This document shows, piece by piece, positions 47,490-56,231 of a DNA stretch of 64,000 nucleotides. The notes below the pieces were generated by a model. The model had not been told where the DNA came from. It worked only from the letters and a program-made list of their open reading frames with translations, and did no database searches. A program made the translations under genes and the position numbers. Positions within the stretch are counted from its first letter, which is position 1. Each line of letters begins with the position of its first letter. Source of the stretch: Schaalia suimastitidis DSM 15538 (GTDB lineage Bacteria; Actinomycetota; Actinomycetes; Actinomycetales; Actinomycetaceae); contig NZ_AUBF01000009.1 in the NCBI RefSeq assembly GCF_000429105.1, forward strand, positions 62,001 to 126,000. The letters run 5' to 3'.

Positions 47490-48404
47490 ATGAAACTCCG
47501 TTTTATCCTCGCCGAGGTCGGCAAAGGCCTGTCCCGCAACCGCGCTATGACAATCGCCGTGATCTTGGTGACCTTCGTGTCGCTCCTATTTGTGGGTGTC
47601 GCAGGACTATCTCAAATGCAGATTTCTCGGATGAAATCACAGTGGTACGACAAAATTGAAGTGTCAGTGTACATGTGCGCCCAAGACGACGAAATGCCGC
47701 AGTGCAATGGCCTCGAAGCCACTGAAGAACAAATTGCCGCAGTACGCACACGCCTACAATCAGCTGAACTTGCGCCACTGGTCAAAGAAGTTTACGAGGA
47801 ATCCAAAGCTGAGGCTTTCAAAAACTTCACTGAACTTTTCGGCAATACCACCATTTACCAGTGGACCACTGAAGACATGATGGCCGTGTCATTCCGCGTC
47901 AAACTTGTTGACCCCGAACAGTACACGGTGATTCAAGAAGAATTCTCAGGCACAGCTGGTGTGGCGGTCGTCAAAGACCAACGAGAAATCGTCGAGCCAC
48001 TGTTTAAAGTGATCGACACGGCGAAATTGTGGGCCCTTGGATTGGCCGCGGTGATGATTGTGGCCGCCGTTTTGCTGATCACCACAACGATTCGTCTATC
48101 GGCCCTGAGTCGTGAACGCGAAACCTCCATTATGCGTCTCGTGGGTGCTTCCTCCTTGTTTATCCAAGCCCCCTTCATGATTGAAGGCGCCTTGGCGGCA
48201 GTGACGGGCGCGATACTTGCCGTGGGCACCTTGTTCCTTGGCGTCCACCTGCTGATCGACGGCTGGTTGGCTAAAGCATTCCAATGGACCAGTTTTATTG
48301 GGACTGCGGAGGTATGGATTATTACGCCGCTGCTCATTGGCGCAGCCGTGCTCCTGGCCTTATTTGCCTCAATGTTCTCACTTGCGAAGTACACGAAGAT
48401 CTGA
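47490..48404 (+). CDS. ftsX: Cell division protein FtsX
   Basis: This 304-aa four-helix membrane protein has a helix near residues 20-45 (MTIAVILVTFVSLLFVGVAG), a large extracellular loop with two Cys (YMCAQDDEMPQCNG) of the type that binds the hydrolase partner, then three helices (ALGLAAVMIVAAVLLITTT near 175). GGAGAAGGG precedes ATG 47490. The M23 hydrolase gene 11 nt downstream is the likely target of FtsEX. Confidence 0.94.
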   Translation: MKLRFILAEVGKGLSRNRAMTIAVILVTFVSLLFVGVAGLSQMQISRMKSQWYDKIEVSVYMCAQDDEMPQCNGLEATEEQIAAVRTRLQSAELAPLVKEVYEESKAEAFKNFTELFGNTTIYQWTTEDMMAVSFRVKLVDPEQYTVIQEEFSGTAGVAVVKDQREIVEPLFKVIDTAKLWALGLAAVMIVAAVLLITTTIRLSALSRERETSIMRLVGASSLFIQAPFMIEGALAAVTGAILAVGTLFLGVHLLIDGWLAKAFQWTSFIGTAEVWIITPLLIGAAVLLALFASMFSLAKYTKI

Positions 48405-48415
48405 GCGGAGGAATC

Positions 48416-49789
48416 ATGATGCGTCATCGCCGCCACCGGTCCACCCTATCGCTTGGGGCTCGCACGTCTGTTGCGCGACGAGGCGTTGCAGCGCTTGCGC
48501 TGGTCCTGGCCGTTCCGCTGTCGCTGCTTTCTGTCACTCCTGCGTCGGTTGCTGACGAACGTGACGACGCGGTGGCGCGGCAGCAAGCAGCGCAGGCGCG
48601 TGCTGACCAGTTACGCATTGACCTTCAAGGCATTGGTACGGAATTGGCGCAGATCTACATTGATCTTGATGCTCTCAATCAGCAGATTCCACTAGCAGAA
48701 GGTGACCTTGCCGCAGCGCAGGTGAGGCGTGACAATGCGGAACGTGAACATCAGATCGCTGTTGAGCAACTTGAAGCGTCCCGTGGCGAACAGGAGCGAC
48801 TGGAGGCTGAGGTCGCTTCGTCACAGGACCGACAAGAACAAGCGACGAAAACAATTGGCGGTATGGCACGCGAAATGTACCGAGGTGGTATGACCTCGCC
48901 GATGGCGTTGGTCTTGTCCGCCGAAGGTAGCCAAGAGATTGGACAGCGTGCTGCTGCCGCGGAAGTCCTTGCCAAAAGCCAAGATCAGGCGCTCCAACAA
49001 GCGTTGAACTCAGAGTCCACACAACGTAATCAGGCTGCGCGACAAGAAGCAATCACTGCGCGTGTTACTCAACTGGAAGAAACGGCGCGTGCTGCCGCGG
49101 AAGCCGCAGCTCAGGCAGAGCGTGATGCCGAAGCGAAGGTACTTGAGCTCGCGTCACTACGTGAACAGGCTCAGGCAAAACAGGAAGAATGGAACGGACG
49201 TCAAGCTGAAGCCACTGCTCAACTTGCTCAAGCCGACCGCGAATTTGCTGACGCTGCTGCACAGGTGCAACGCCTCGACGCTGAACGTGAAGCGCAGCTT
49301 GCTCGGGAACGCGCGGCAGCAGCGGCAGCAGCAAGCAGTGGCAGCTCAGGTTCGTCGGGGTCTTCCGGTTCTTCTTCGGTGTCGTCATCCTCTGGTTTTG
49401 TCTACCCGTTGCCGTCGTACTATCCGGTGACCTCGCCTTTCGGGTGGCGTATCCATCCCATTACAGGGGTGCGTACCATGCACCAGGGAACTGATTTCGG
49501 TGCTCCTTGCGGTGTTCCAGTGTATTCGGTGGCAAGTGGTTACGTCACTGATGTGAAGTGGTGGGGCACTGGTGGCCAGACGGTGTGGGTGAACCACGGG
49601 ACGATTAATGGCACTCCGATGGTGTCGCACTACCTGCACTTATCGGCCTACTCTGTGTCTGTCGGCCAGTATGTGCGTGCTGGACAGCAGGTAGGTTTGG
49701 TGGGCACGACGGGTGGCTCAACCGGGTGCCACCTTCACCTAGGGTTTATCGCCAACGGTAGTTACGTCAACCCGATGAACTACCTGTGA
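48416..49789 (+). CDS. Secreted M23 peptidase with coiled coil (FtsEX-linked cell-wall hydrolase)
   Basis: This 457-aa protein has an Arg-rich N terminus, signal helix (ALALVLAVPLSLLS) and a VADE cleavage site near residue 40. A long coiled coil (about residues 45-305, Ala/Glu/Gln rich) and a Ser/Gly linker follow. The C-terminal LytM domain (about 330-455) has HQGTDFGAPCG with zinc ligands His and Asp, and HLHLG at the end. The design matches EnvC/PcsB proteins, whose coiled coil docks on FtsX. GCGGAGGAATC precedes ATG 48416. The complete zinc set suggests an active endopeptidase, unlike EnvC. Confidence 0.92.
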   Translation: MMRHRRHRSTLSLGARTSVARRGVAALALVLAVPLSLLSVTPASVADERDDAVARQQAAQARADQLRIDLQGIGTELAQIYIDLDALNQQIPLAEGDLAAAQVRRDNAEREHQIAVEQLEASRGEQERLEAEVASSQDRQEQATKTIGGMAREMYRGGMTSPMALVLSAEGSQEIGQRAAAAEVLAKSQDQALQQALNSESTQRNQAARQEAITARVTQLEETARAAAEAAAQAERDAEAKVLELASLREQAQAKQEEWNGRQAEATAQLAQADREFADAAAQVQRLDAEREAQLARERAAAAAAASSGSSGSSGSSGSSSVSSSSGFVYPLPSYYPVTSPFGWRIHPITGVRTMHQGTDFGAPCGVPVYSVASGYVTDVKWWGTGGQTVWVNHGTINGTPMVSHYLHLSAYSVSVGQYVRAGQQVGLVGTTGGSTGCHLHLGFIANGSYVNPMNYL

Positions 49790-49937
49790 ACTGACGCTAC
49801 CACTGCTTGCGAATGGTCACGCGGTGCTGCTACTCAGGTAGCGGCGCTGGCCATCCCGTTTTGGTGCGATGAAGATGCACGGCGGGCGCGCCTCGTCTAT
49901 CGTAGGTGTGCTGGAGTCAAGAAGGGAGGAAGCACCG

Positions 49938-50465
49938 ATGCCCAAAGAGTGGAAAAAGCCGAAGATGACCGAGGCGGAGCGCCGCAAAGCAGAAGCGGAC
50001 TCGAAAAAAGTTGTTGCTCGCAACAAGAAAGCACGCCACGACTATCTTATCGAAGACACGTGGGAGGCAGGTCTGGTGCTTTCGGGAACCGAGGTGAAAG
50101 CGCTACGAATGGGGCGCGCGTCGCTAGTTGACGCGTGGGTGGAAACCAAGGATGGTGAAGCGTGGCTGTACGGTGCCAATATCCCCATGTATGCGCAAGG
50201 CTCGTGGAATAATCACGCGCCGACACGTAAACGGAAACTGCTGCTTCACAAGGCAGAAATTGTGCGTCTCGCGCAGAAAGTTGCGGCCAAAGGCTATACG
50301 ATTGTGCCTTTGGAACTGTACTTTATCGGTGGAAAAGCCAAGGTCGAGATTGCTTTGGCCAAAGGTAAACAAGAGTTCGACAAGCGTCATGCCTTGCGTG
50401 AAGCGCAAGATAAGCGTGAGGCGGAACGTGCGATGAGTCGTTACGTTAAGCGGCCTCAGCGTTAA
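49938..50465 (+). CDS. smpB: SsrA-binding protein SmpB
   Basis: SmpB carries tmRNA to stalled ribosomes. The 175-aa protein is longer than usual because of a basic N-terminal extension (MPKEWKKPKMTEAERRKAE). The core has NKKARHDYLIEDTWEAGLVL (near residue 30), GTEVKALRMGRASL and the C-terminal KGKQEFDKRHALREAQDKRE tail that enters the mRNA channel. GGGAGGA precedes ATG 49938. ssrA lies just downstream. Confidence 0.95.
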   Translation: MPKEWKKPKMTEAERRKAEADSKKVVARNKKARHDYLIEDTWEAGLVLSGTEVKALRMGRASLVDAWVETKDGEAWLYGANIPMYAQGSWNNHAPTRKRKLLLHKAEIVRLAQKVAAKGYTIVPLELYFIGGKAKVEIALAKGKQEFDKRHALREAQDKREAERAMSRYVKRPQR

Positions 50466-50659
50466 CAAGCGCTTTTGACTGCCTTGGGTGAGATGTGGAA
50501 GGGCGCGTGTGAGGATTTCGTTGTGTGCGGCTTCTGTGCGTTGCGCTGTTTCGCTGCACATGCGTAGCCGGTGGTCTGCTGCGTTGTATTGACTGGTGCT
50601 GCCTGGGCATACATAGCGTCGCGACTGGCTTGTCGGAGGATCAACCAGTCATTGATCTC

Positions 50660-50689
50660 TTGCGAGTAGGGGCGTAGGCAGCGTAGAAT
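50660..50689 (+). promoter_or_regulatory. Promoter of ssrA
   Basis: TTGCGA (50660-50665) and TAGAAT (50684-50689) are 18 bp apart. Transcription would start near 50696, giving a pre-tmRNA leader of about 35 nt to be trimmed by RNase P. The rest of 50466-50730 contains no convincing gene. Confidence 0.65.
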
Positions 50690-50730
50690 GACGTGTTGCC
50701 CCGGTAGGGGAGTGAGTTGTGAACTCAATA

Positions 50731-51103
50731 GGGGATGATCGGTTTCGACGACGGTTGTCGATCGAGGGGAAGCGGGCCGAGGATGTGCGTTCAACTCGTT
50801 AACGATACGCGCAAACCAATAGGTGCCGAACAGAACCGCACCGACTACGTTCTCGCCGCCTGATTGCCGCGTGAACCTTTAGTCCGTCAGCCCGGGTGGT
50901 GCTCTCAGCCCGGTTCCTGGCGTCGTTCAGAGAGCCACTGGTTGCGAGTTGCGTTGGCCGACTCGCTTCGACATTCAGTCAACTGAGCCTATCCGGTAGC
51001 AGGTCTGCATGACGCCGGGGGCTGAGAAATAATCCAGCAGACTGCGCCCGGAGAAGACCTCGGGGCCAGCCGTCGGACCGGGGTTCGATTCCCCGCATCT
51101 CCA
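50731..51103 (+). ncRNA. ssrA: tmRNA
   Basis: tmRNA rescues stalled ribosomes and tags the peptide for degradation. The 5' end GGGGATGATCGGTTTCGACG and 3' end GGGTTCGATTCCCCGCATCTCC form the tRNA-like domain, with acceptor stem GGGGATG/CATCTCC. The tag frame starts at GCC 50825 and reads AEQNRTDYVLAA then TGA. CCA is not encoded (CTA follows the discriminator A). The terminator at 51155 follows. Confidence 0.95.
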
Positions 51104-51154
51104 CTAGAAGGCTCTTTCTTCACGAATCTGTGTCGAAGAAATTGCTTTGGGTCG

Positions 51155-51178
51155 CTCCCCCGGCGCGTGCCGGGGGAG
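51155..51178 (+). terminator. Terminator of ssrA
   Basis: CTCCCCCGGC (51155-51164) pairs with GCCGGGGGAG (51169-51178) around GCGT and is followed by TTTTCGTTT: a strong intrinsic terminator on plus. Confidence 0.92.
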
Positions 51179-51186
51179 TTTTCGTT

Positions 51187-51447
51187 TGTCAGGCGGCGGC
51201 TGTTCTGCCGACTTGGGTGAGTTCGGGGCTGGTGAACTGCTCGAAGGGTAGTGTGGGCGGGGATGTAGATCGGCGAGGCGGCGAGGATCCGCACGACGGA
51301 GTAGATGGTGGTCATCTGCATCGCCCTACGGTCGGTCACTGTCTGCCCCGATGTGCTGGGACCGAACAGGAACGCCTACTGGCCCGACAGCTCGTGATTG
51401 TCGGCGTGGCGGGTGTTCTCACCACGGATCCAGTTGTCAAGGCCCAT
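51187..51447 (-). pseudogene. Remnant of a phage portal protein
   Basis: Read on minus from ATG 51447 (GAAGGAAACACAGAC upstream), the frame gives MGLDNWIRGEN, an in-frame stop (TAG), then FGPSTSGQTVTDRRAMQM and TTIYSVVRILAASP. The pattern of small N-terminal leader, T-x-x-x-AM-xx-T-xIY-x-VRILA is that of HK97-type portal proteins. After about residue 80 the frame shifts to read FEQFTSPELTQVGRTAAA and a stop, so the rest of the gene was lost by deletion. The remnant is on the same strand and in the usual gene order after the terminase remnant at 52824-53112. Confidence 0.72.
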
Positions 51448-51505
51448 GTCTGTGTTTCCTTCTCGAGATAACATGAGTTGACAGTGTTTTGTTACCGATG
51501 GCATC

Positions 51506-51535
51506 TTGACTGACGTACCATGTGCTTCATATACA
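51506..51535 (+). promoter_or_regulatory. Promoter of the EcsC/TerB-like gene
   Basis: TTGACT (51506-51511) and TATACA (51530-51535) are 18 bp apart, directly upstream of ATG 51549. The gene thus carries its own promoter, independent of the phage genes read the other way. Confidence 0.65.
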
Positions 51536-51548
51536 AGGTGGTTAGGGA

Positions 51549-52760
51549 ATGGACCGTACCGATGGTGATGCCAACGAGGTCTTCGTTGTAGATCCGATTG
51601 ACGAGGAGATCGTTACCTCTGACGAAGATAGGAATCACGTCAAGCGAGAGGTTGCGCGTATTCGAGAGTTCGTGTCGAACCTTTCGATAGACGATCTCAA
51701 AAGCGGAGACTGGTTCGTTAAGCTTCTAGCGTTCTCGCTCAATCAATATGTGACGCAGGTTGATGCGAATTACTTCAAGAAAAAGTACCCAAATCTTCCT
51801 CCTGACGCTGTTGTCGATGCGCGTATCAAGATGGCCGCAAACTACGCCGCCATCGAAGGTGCTCTCAGTTCATTTGCCTACACAGGTGTCGTTGCCGCCA
51901 CGATTGGCACCGGTGGTGGTGCTTCCCCGCTGACGCTACCCGCAGGCGGAGCGAGCTTCGCCATTGACCTGAGTTACACGTCCTACTTGCAGCTACGCAT
52001 GACCCATGACATCTCCGTTCTTTATGGCGTCCCGCTAGATCTCAATGACCCAGATGACACGTGGAAGCTGGTGAAACTGGCTTTCGGTGTCAAGGCAGGT
52101 GAGACCGCAGGCGGCGCGGTCATGAAGGGACTGCCCGCTTTCATACGTCCCGTCATGAAGAAGGTATTCAGCGGCGCAACTCTCGCGGCGCTCAAGAGTC
52201 TGCCAGTCGTCGGAAAGTACCTTCTTCAACGCAATATCATCAAGTTTACCATCCCTGGTGTCACTGTCCCCTTGACGACTGCAGTCAATCGATGGATGAC
52301 CAAGGCGGCAGGCGAACGGGCCAAGATCTCGCTTTGCAGGGAAGCCCAAATCATCGAGGCCTCTCGGCGAATTGTGGCCCAAGCAGAGAACGTTGAGGCA
52401 GTTCTTGCAGTTCTGTGGTGGATCATCAACATTGACAAGACCGTCCAGGACAAAGAGCGACTTCTCCTGCACTACCTCACGGTGTCTGCCGAGCAAAGCG
52501 GTAATAACAGTGAGGACTACCAGCACTACATCGAGTCCTTCAAAAGCCAGATCGAAGTAGATGAAGAGGATCTTTGGGAACGAATCAGCTCGATGTCCGC
52601 TGAGGGCGCTCCATATCTCTACCGGGCAGCTGTCATCGCATCCGCGGTCGATGGCAAGATCAACAAGCAGGAGCTTGATCTCCTGGAAATTCTTGCTGAG
52701 CGTCTAGGGCTCCAACATGACAAGAAACTGATCTATGAAATCGAGTGTCAGTGGAAGTAA
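51549..52760 (+). CDS. EcsC-like plus TerB-like protein carried in a prophage remnant
   Basis: This intact 403-aa protein is soluble apart from Gly/Ala-rich stretches. Residues about 65-190 resemble EcsC (AAIEGALSSFAYTGVVAATI, GGASFAIDLSYTSYLQLRM, HDISVLYG). The C-terminal 60 residues resemble TerB (YRAAVIASAVDGKINKQELDLLEILAERLGL, given here in part as AVIASAVDGKINKQELDLL). It lies on plus between terminase and portal remnants on minus. It has its own promoter and probably SD GGTGG. Gene order suggests a phage cargo gene (moron). EcsC/TerB combinations occur with toxin, stress or defence loci, but no function is proven. Neighbouring genes give no other partner. Confidence 0.72.
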   Translation: MDRTDGDANEVFVVDPIDEEIVTSDEDRNHVKREVARIREFVSNLSIDDLKSGDWFVKLLAFSLNQYVTQVDANYFKKKYPNLPPDAVVDARIKMAANYAAIEGALSSFAYTGVVAATIGTGGGASPLTLPAGGASFAIDLSYTSYLQLRMTHDISVLYGVPLDLNDPDDTWKLVKLAFGVKAGETAGGAVMKGLPAFIRPVMKKVFSGATLAALKSLPVVGKYLLQRNIIKFTIPGVTVPLTTAVNRWMTKAAGERAKISLCREAQIIEASRRIVAQAENVEAVLAVLWWIINIDKTVQDKERLLLHYLTVSAEQSGNNSEDYQHYIESFKSQIEVDEEDLWERISSMSAEGAPYLYRAAVIASAVDGKINKQELDLLEILAERLGLQHDKKLIYEIECQWK

Positions 52761-52823
52761 GCCCCCTCCGAACCGACCAATTGAACTGACGAGATATCTC
52801 GTTACGCTGCGCCTCATGGTGAC

Positions 52824-53112
52824 CTAGAAAACCAGTATGTCGTGCTCGTCGTGCACCGAAGCCCCGGTGCTGGTGCTGCATCTATGGATGGTGCGGTCGA
52901 GGCTATGATGGTGGCGACGGTGCTGTCGATTTCTTGATGGATTTCTACTTGTCGAGTTTGATATTCCCGGCCGGGTCGGTGTGCACATGAATGTTGTCGA
53001 CCATCCGGCCGAGTACCGGGTATCCACCGTGGGCCAGCCTTCCCTCTATCGCGAGTTTCATCAGTTCTTTCGAGGGCGGGACATGTGGCTCACCGCAATC
53101 GACGTTGTACCG
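52824..53112 (-). pseudogene. Remnant of a phage terminase large subunit C terminus
   Basis: Read on minus, the frame gives VPPSKELMKLAIEGRLAHGG, YPVLGRMVDNIHVHTDPAGN, IKLDK then an in-frame TAG. Continuing through two frameshifts it gives EIDSTVATIIA and SLDRTIHRCSTSTGASVHDE ending ILVF and a stop at 52824. These are the final segments of HK97-type TerL nuclease domains (KELMR..EGR.AHGG.PVLRWM..N, EKIDG.VA..MALDRAI). No active gene remains. It lies upstream of the portal remnant, in normal phage order. Confidence 0.78.
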
Positions 53113-53206
53113 CGAGCGTGATCGGGGCGATGCGTCGGTGCTAGGGTGGGGGTCTGGGTCTTCCGATGATGGAGGTTCTTACGCCTTCCACCTGAAAGAC
53201 CTCGAC

Positions 53207-53347
53207 GTGCTTCACGTTACCTTTACCCGCCCTGACCTTACCAGGTTAACGCGTCTCAATGAGCTCGGTCTGGAAGTCGTCGGCCAACACGTTGAGTCCA
53301 AAAGGGCGGTGCTTGCCCGCCGGGTCGTTGATGATGAAAGAGCATGA
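53207..53347 (+). pseudogene. Fragment of an ISL3-type transposase N terminus
   Basis: The open frame reads VLHVTFTRPDLTRLTRLNEL then GLEVVGQHVESKRAVLARRV and VDDERA with a stop. This resembles the first 45 residues of ISL3-family transposases (LGLEVTGQ....RAVLACRVVE). Nothing further of the transposase is found downstream. 53348-53653 holds no supported gene. Confidence 0.55.
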
Positions 53348-53653
53348 CCACAGCAACCCACCAAGCTGCATAACCTGTATCACCTCGCCCTGCAGCACGC
53401 CTACAATCTTCTGGCCGACAAGGTCGCTAAGATTCCTTGACGCCCATGCGAGGTGACTCCCTGGCTGCGTGAGTATTCCTCGTCTAGCTGACGACACCCG
53501 ATGTGGTACCGACACACCAACTCGTGACCGAAGTGTGCATTCCATTGGAGTAAACACGCACGGGCAATCAAGGCACACCCAAACGTGCATACACCGATGA
53601 GCGCCATAACGCCACGAGGCCGACAAAAGGTGCCCAACACGTGCCGCCATACG

Positions 53654-53687
53654 CCCGCAGGAGCGATGTGTTATTCGCTCCTGCGGG
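53654..53687 (+). terminator. Orphan intrinsic terminator
   Basis: CCCGCAGGAGCGA (53654-53666) and TCGCTCCTGCGGG (53675-53687) form a perfect 13-bp stem followed by TTTTGTT on plus. No intact plus-strand gene lies just upstream, so it probably belonged to a gene lost from the remnant region. Confidence 0.85.
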
Positions 53688-53776
53688 TTTTGTTCTGTGA
53701 TGAAAAATCAGATGGTGGCAGAAAAGCCACGACGCACGGTCGCGTCACCTGCGCAACAAGTGCGGGAGAAAAGCCT

Positions 53777-54085
53777 TTAGCCCACCGCCTTTTTGTTATC
53801 AGTCATCTTGTTATCGCTCATCTTGTCGTCGGTCATTTTAGTGTCGCTCATTTTGTCGTCGCCGGTCTTTCCGTCGCTCATCTTCCCGTCACTCATTTTG
53901 TCGTCGCCGGTCTTTCCGTCGCTCATCTTTCCATCACTCATTCTGTCGTCCGTCGTATTCGACACCGCTGGCTGATTTTTATTGCTGTTGTTCATAGAAC
54001 CTGAACCAGAGGTGCCACACGCGGCCAATCCCAGTGCGGTGACGATAGCGAGAGAAGATGCTGCGACAAATTTCAAGGTTTTCAT
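53777..54085 (-). CDS. Repeat-containing Met/Lys/Asp-rich lipoprotein
   Basis: This 102-aa protein has a lipoprotein signal peptide (KFVAASSLAIVTALGLAAC, Cys at residue 23) and a short Ser/Asn linker. Its tail is built of 5-residue units of the type DKMSD, GKMSD, GKTGD, about 11 copies, rich in Met, Lys and Asp. Rapid coding repeats with a 15-nt unit can change length without breaking the frame. It is divergent from the DipZ-like gene. Met-rich tails can bind copper or be oxidised and reduced; either fits the redox neighbours, but this is inference. Confidence 0.8.
   Translation of the reverse strand: MKTLKFVAASSLAIVTALGLAACGTSGSGSMNNSNKNQPAVSNTTDDRMSDGKMSDGKTGDDKMSDGKMSDGKTGDDKMSDTKMTDDKMSDNKMTDNKKAVG
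53796..53945. repeat. Tandem 15-nt coding repeats in the lipoprotein gene
   Basis: About ten 15-nt units with a higher-order period of 45 nt: TTTTGTCGTCGCCGGTCTTT is identical at 53851 and 53896. This is a likely hot spot for copy-number change. Confidence 0.85.
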
Positions 54086-54275
54086 GGAGGATGTGTCCTT
54101 TCACTGATGGAGGTATCAGGCGATACCGTCACGAGCTATTCGAAGCACAGCCCCACCGTGGATTGCTCAATAACCTGTGATTCATGTAACGCGCGGAAAC
54201 GAACCTTCGGCCAATCCGAATGAGCATTGGCATCGAACCCTGCATAAGTCATCAGTTCGAAGGAAGAAGGAAAAT

Positions 54276-56129
54276 ATGACGTCATTAATCCTTGTTGGCC
54301 TCCTTGGAGGGTTAATTACGGGAATATCGCCGTGTATTCTCCCGGTTCTACCCGTGATTTTCTTATCGGGTGGTGCGCAATCGGCGCGGCAGGGCGCCAA
54401 GGTTGGAAACATCAATATGGGTGTTGCTCCGGGCATTAACCTGGGTGGTCAGGGTGCTTTACGAGGCCAGGGTGCGTCCGTCGCCCAAAGTGCTTCCGGC
54501 AGCCCAGGCGTGTCGGGCGCACTGGGGACACTCCCAGCACAAGGCAGCCCTGAGGCTCAGCAACGCGCATCCCGGTGGCGACCCTACCTTGTCGTCGCCG
54601 GCCTCGTCCTGAGCTTCACCACATTTACCTTGCTTGGCTCGACGCTGCTCAATCTTTTGCGTCTACCTCAAGACTTCATTCGCTGGACCGGCGTTGTCCT
54701 ATTGGCGTTGATTGGCGTGGGAATGCTCTTCCCCCAAGTGATGGAGATCCTCGAACGTCCTTTCGCTCGCTTCGGCAAAGCTGACACAGGAAAATCGTCC
54801 AACGGGTTCCTCCTCGGCCTGGTTCTTGGCACAGCCTACGTGCCATGCGCCGGTCCTGTGCTTGCTGCCGTGTCAGTCGCAGGTACAACAGGAATGATCG
54901 GAACTGACACAGTCCTCCTTGCAATCTCATTTGGTATAGGTACCGCTATCCCGCTGCTATTTTTTGCGCTCGCAGGGCGACGCCTCACCGAACGTATCGC
55001 CGCATTCCGCACACGTCAGCGCGCTATTCGACTGACCGCTGGTATCGCAATGATCGCGCTTGCTGTCGGCATCGTTTTTGATCTTCCTGCCGTGATTCAA
55101 CGTGCACTGCCTGACTACACTGCTTCGCTCCAAAAGAGCACGGGAGAACTCCTTCGAGGTGGTAGCGCCCCATCGGCCGCTGCTAACGGCACATTGAGAA
55201 ACTGTGTAGATGGTGCAACAGAACTAGCTGATTGTGGTCCACTGCCAAAGATCGACGGGATCCACGCCTGGTTCAATACGCCTAACGGTGCGGCAATTGA
55301 CGAAACCGCACGTCAAGGAAAAGTGACGCTGGTGGATTTTTGGGCCTACTCGTGCATTAACTGCCAACGCTCAATACCGGGAATTGAGCGTCTCCATCAG
55401 ACCTACGCACAATCGGGTCTGCAAGTCATTGGTGTTCACTCACCTGAATACGCTTTCGAAAAAGAGGTGGCGAATGTACAGGCAGGTGCCGAAAAACTGG
55501 GCATCACATATCCGGTGGCGGTCGACTCAGATTTGGTGACGTGGCGTAATTTTGATAATCACTACTGGCCTGCTCATTATCTGGCCGACGCCTCGGGGCG
55601 CCTGCGTCAAATTAAATACGGCGAAGGCGGAGAAGCTAATACTGAGAAGCTCATCCGAGAACTTCTTGTTGCCGCCAACCCGCAAGTGACCTTGCCTGCA
55701 CCGATCTTTGCCACTGAGGATGCCACCGCCTCGCACATTCGTCGTACCCCCGAAACCTATTTGGGAGCGTGGCGTGCCCAGCGGGTGGCGAATGGGATGC
55801 TCACGCAGGGTGAACATCGCTTCGCCTTCCCAGAAAACCTCGATCAGGACCATGTTGCTTTTGATGGGAACTGGCAGGTTGAACACCAGCACATTACGCC
55901 AGCAGGCACGCCTGCCCGTTTGCGCCTGGCCTGGCAAGGGTCTCAGGTGAATGTGGTGGCGTCGGGCGAAGGGAAACTCACGTGGAACAGCAATGGTGTG
56001 CAAAAGACAATGGATGTGGGTGGTGTGCCCAATGCACTGGAACTAGTGCGCACCATGGAGCCAACATCGGGCGTGCTTGAACTAGAAGTTTCCCCAGGGG
56101 TGCAACTGTACTCCTTCACATTTGGGTGA
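54276..56129 (+). CDS. DipZ-like CcdA-thioredoxin membrane protein
   Basis: It is expected to pass electrons across the membrane to extracellular thiols. The 617-aa protein has a CcdA domain (SPCILPVLPVIFLSGG near residue 16; GTAYVPCAGPVLAAV near 190) with six or more helices. Residues about 32-105, between the first two helices, are a Gly/Ala/Gln/Ser-rich insertion not typical of CcdA. An extracellular thioredoxin-like domain has WAYSCINCQRSIPG (CINC near 360). A C-terminal beta-rich domain (about 480-617) follows. This matches mycobacterial DipZ. ATG 54276 has GAAGGAAGAAGG upstream. It lies next to a SigK/RskA-like pair. Confidence 0.9.
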   Translation: MTSLILVGLLGGLITGISPCILPVLPVIFLSGGAQSARQGAKVGNINMGVAPGINLGGQGALRGQGASVAQSASGSPGVSGALGTLPAQGSPEAQQRASRWRPYLVVAGLVLSFTTFTLLGSTLLNLLRLPQDFIRWTGVVLLALIGVGMLFPQVMEILERPFARFGKADTGKSSNGFLLGLVLGTAYVPCAGPVLAAVSVAGTTGMIGTDTVLLAISFGIGTAIPLLFFALAGRRLTERIAAFRTRQRAIRLTAGIAMIALAVGIVFDLPAVIQRALPDYTASLQKSTGELLRGGSAPSAAANGTLRNCVDGATELADCGPLPKIDGIHAWFNTPNGAAIDETARQGKVTLVDFWAYSCINCQRSIPGIERLHQTYAQSGLQVIGVHSPEYAFEKEVANVQAGAEKLGITYPVAVDSDLVTWRNFDNHYWPAHYLADASGRLRQIKYGEGGEANTEKLIRELLVAANPQVTLPAPIFATEDATASHIRRTPETYLGAWRAQRVANGMLTQGEHRFAFPENLDQDHVAFDGNWQVEHQHITPAGTPARLRLAWQGSQVNVVASGEGKLTWNSNGVQKTMDVGGVPNALELVRTMEPTSGVLELEVSPGVQLYSFTFG

Positions 56130-56231
56130 GCCGCACCAGATGCCCGGTTCGGTGAGGCGGTAAGGCCCCCGGGCTGGGGGAAAGGCGGTAAGGCCCCCGA
56201 GCTGGGGGAGTCGCGCCATGTGCCCGACGTC

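Noticed and set aside
50462-50794. Minus-strand frame of 110 aa upstream of and into ssrA
   Set aside because: It overlaps the tmRNA and its promoter and has no similarity or start signal.
51104-51130. Second copy of the ssrA 3' end as an attR site downstream of the remnant
   Set aside because: I could not find a matching direct repeat up to about 53.7 kb, so no att pair is claimed.
53585-54004. Plus-strand frame with repeated hydrophobic HLV units opposite the lipoprotein gene
   Set aside because: It is the mirror of the tandem coding repeats. The minus frame has a signal peptide, lipobox and ribosome site; the plus frame has none.
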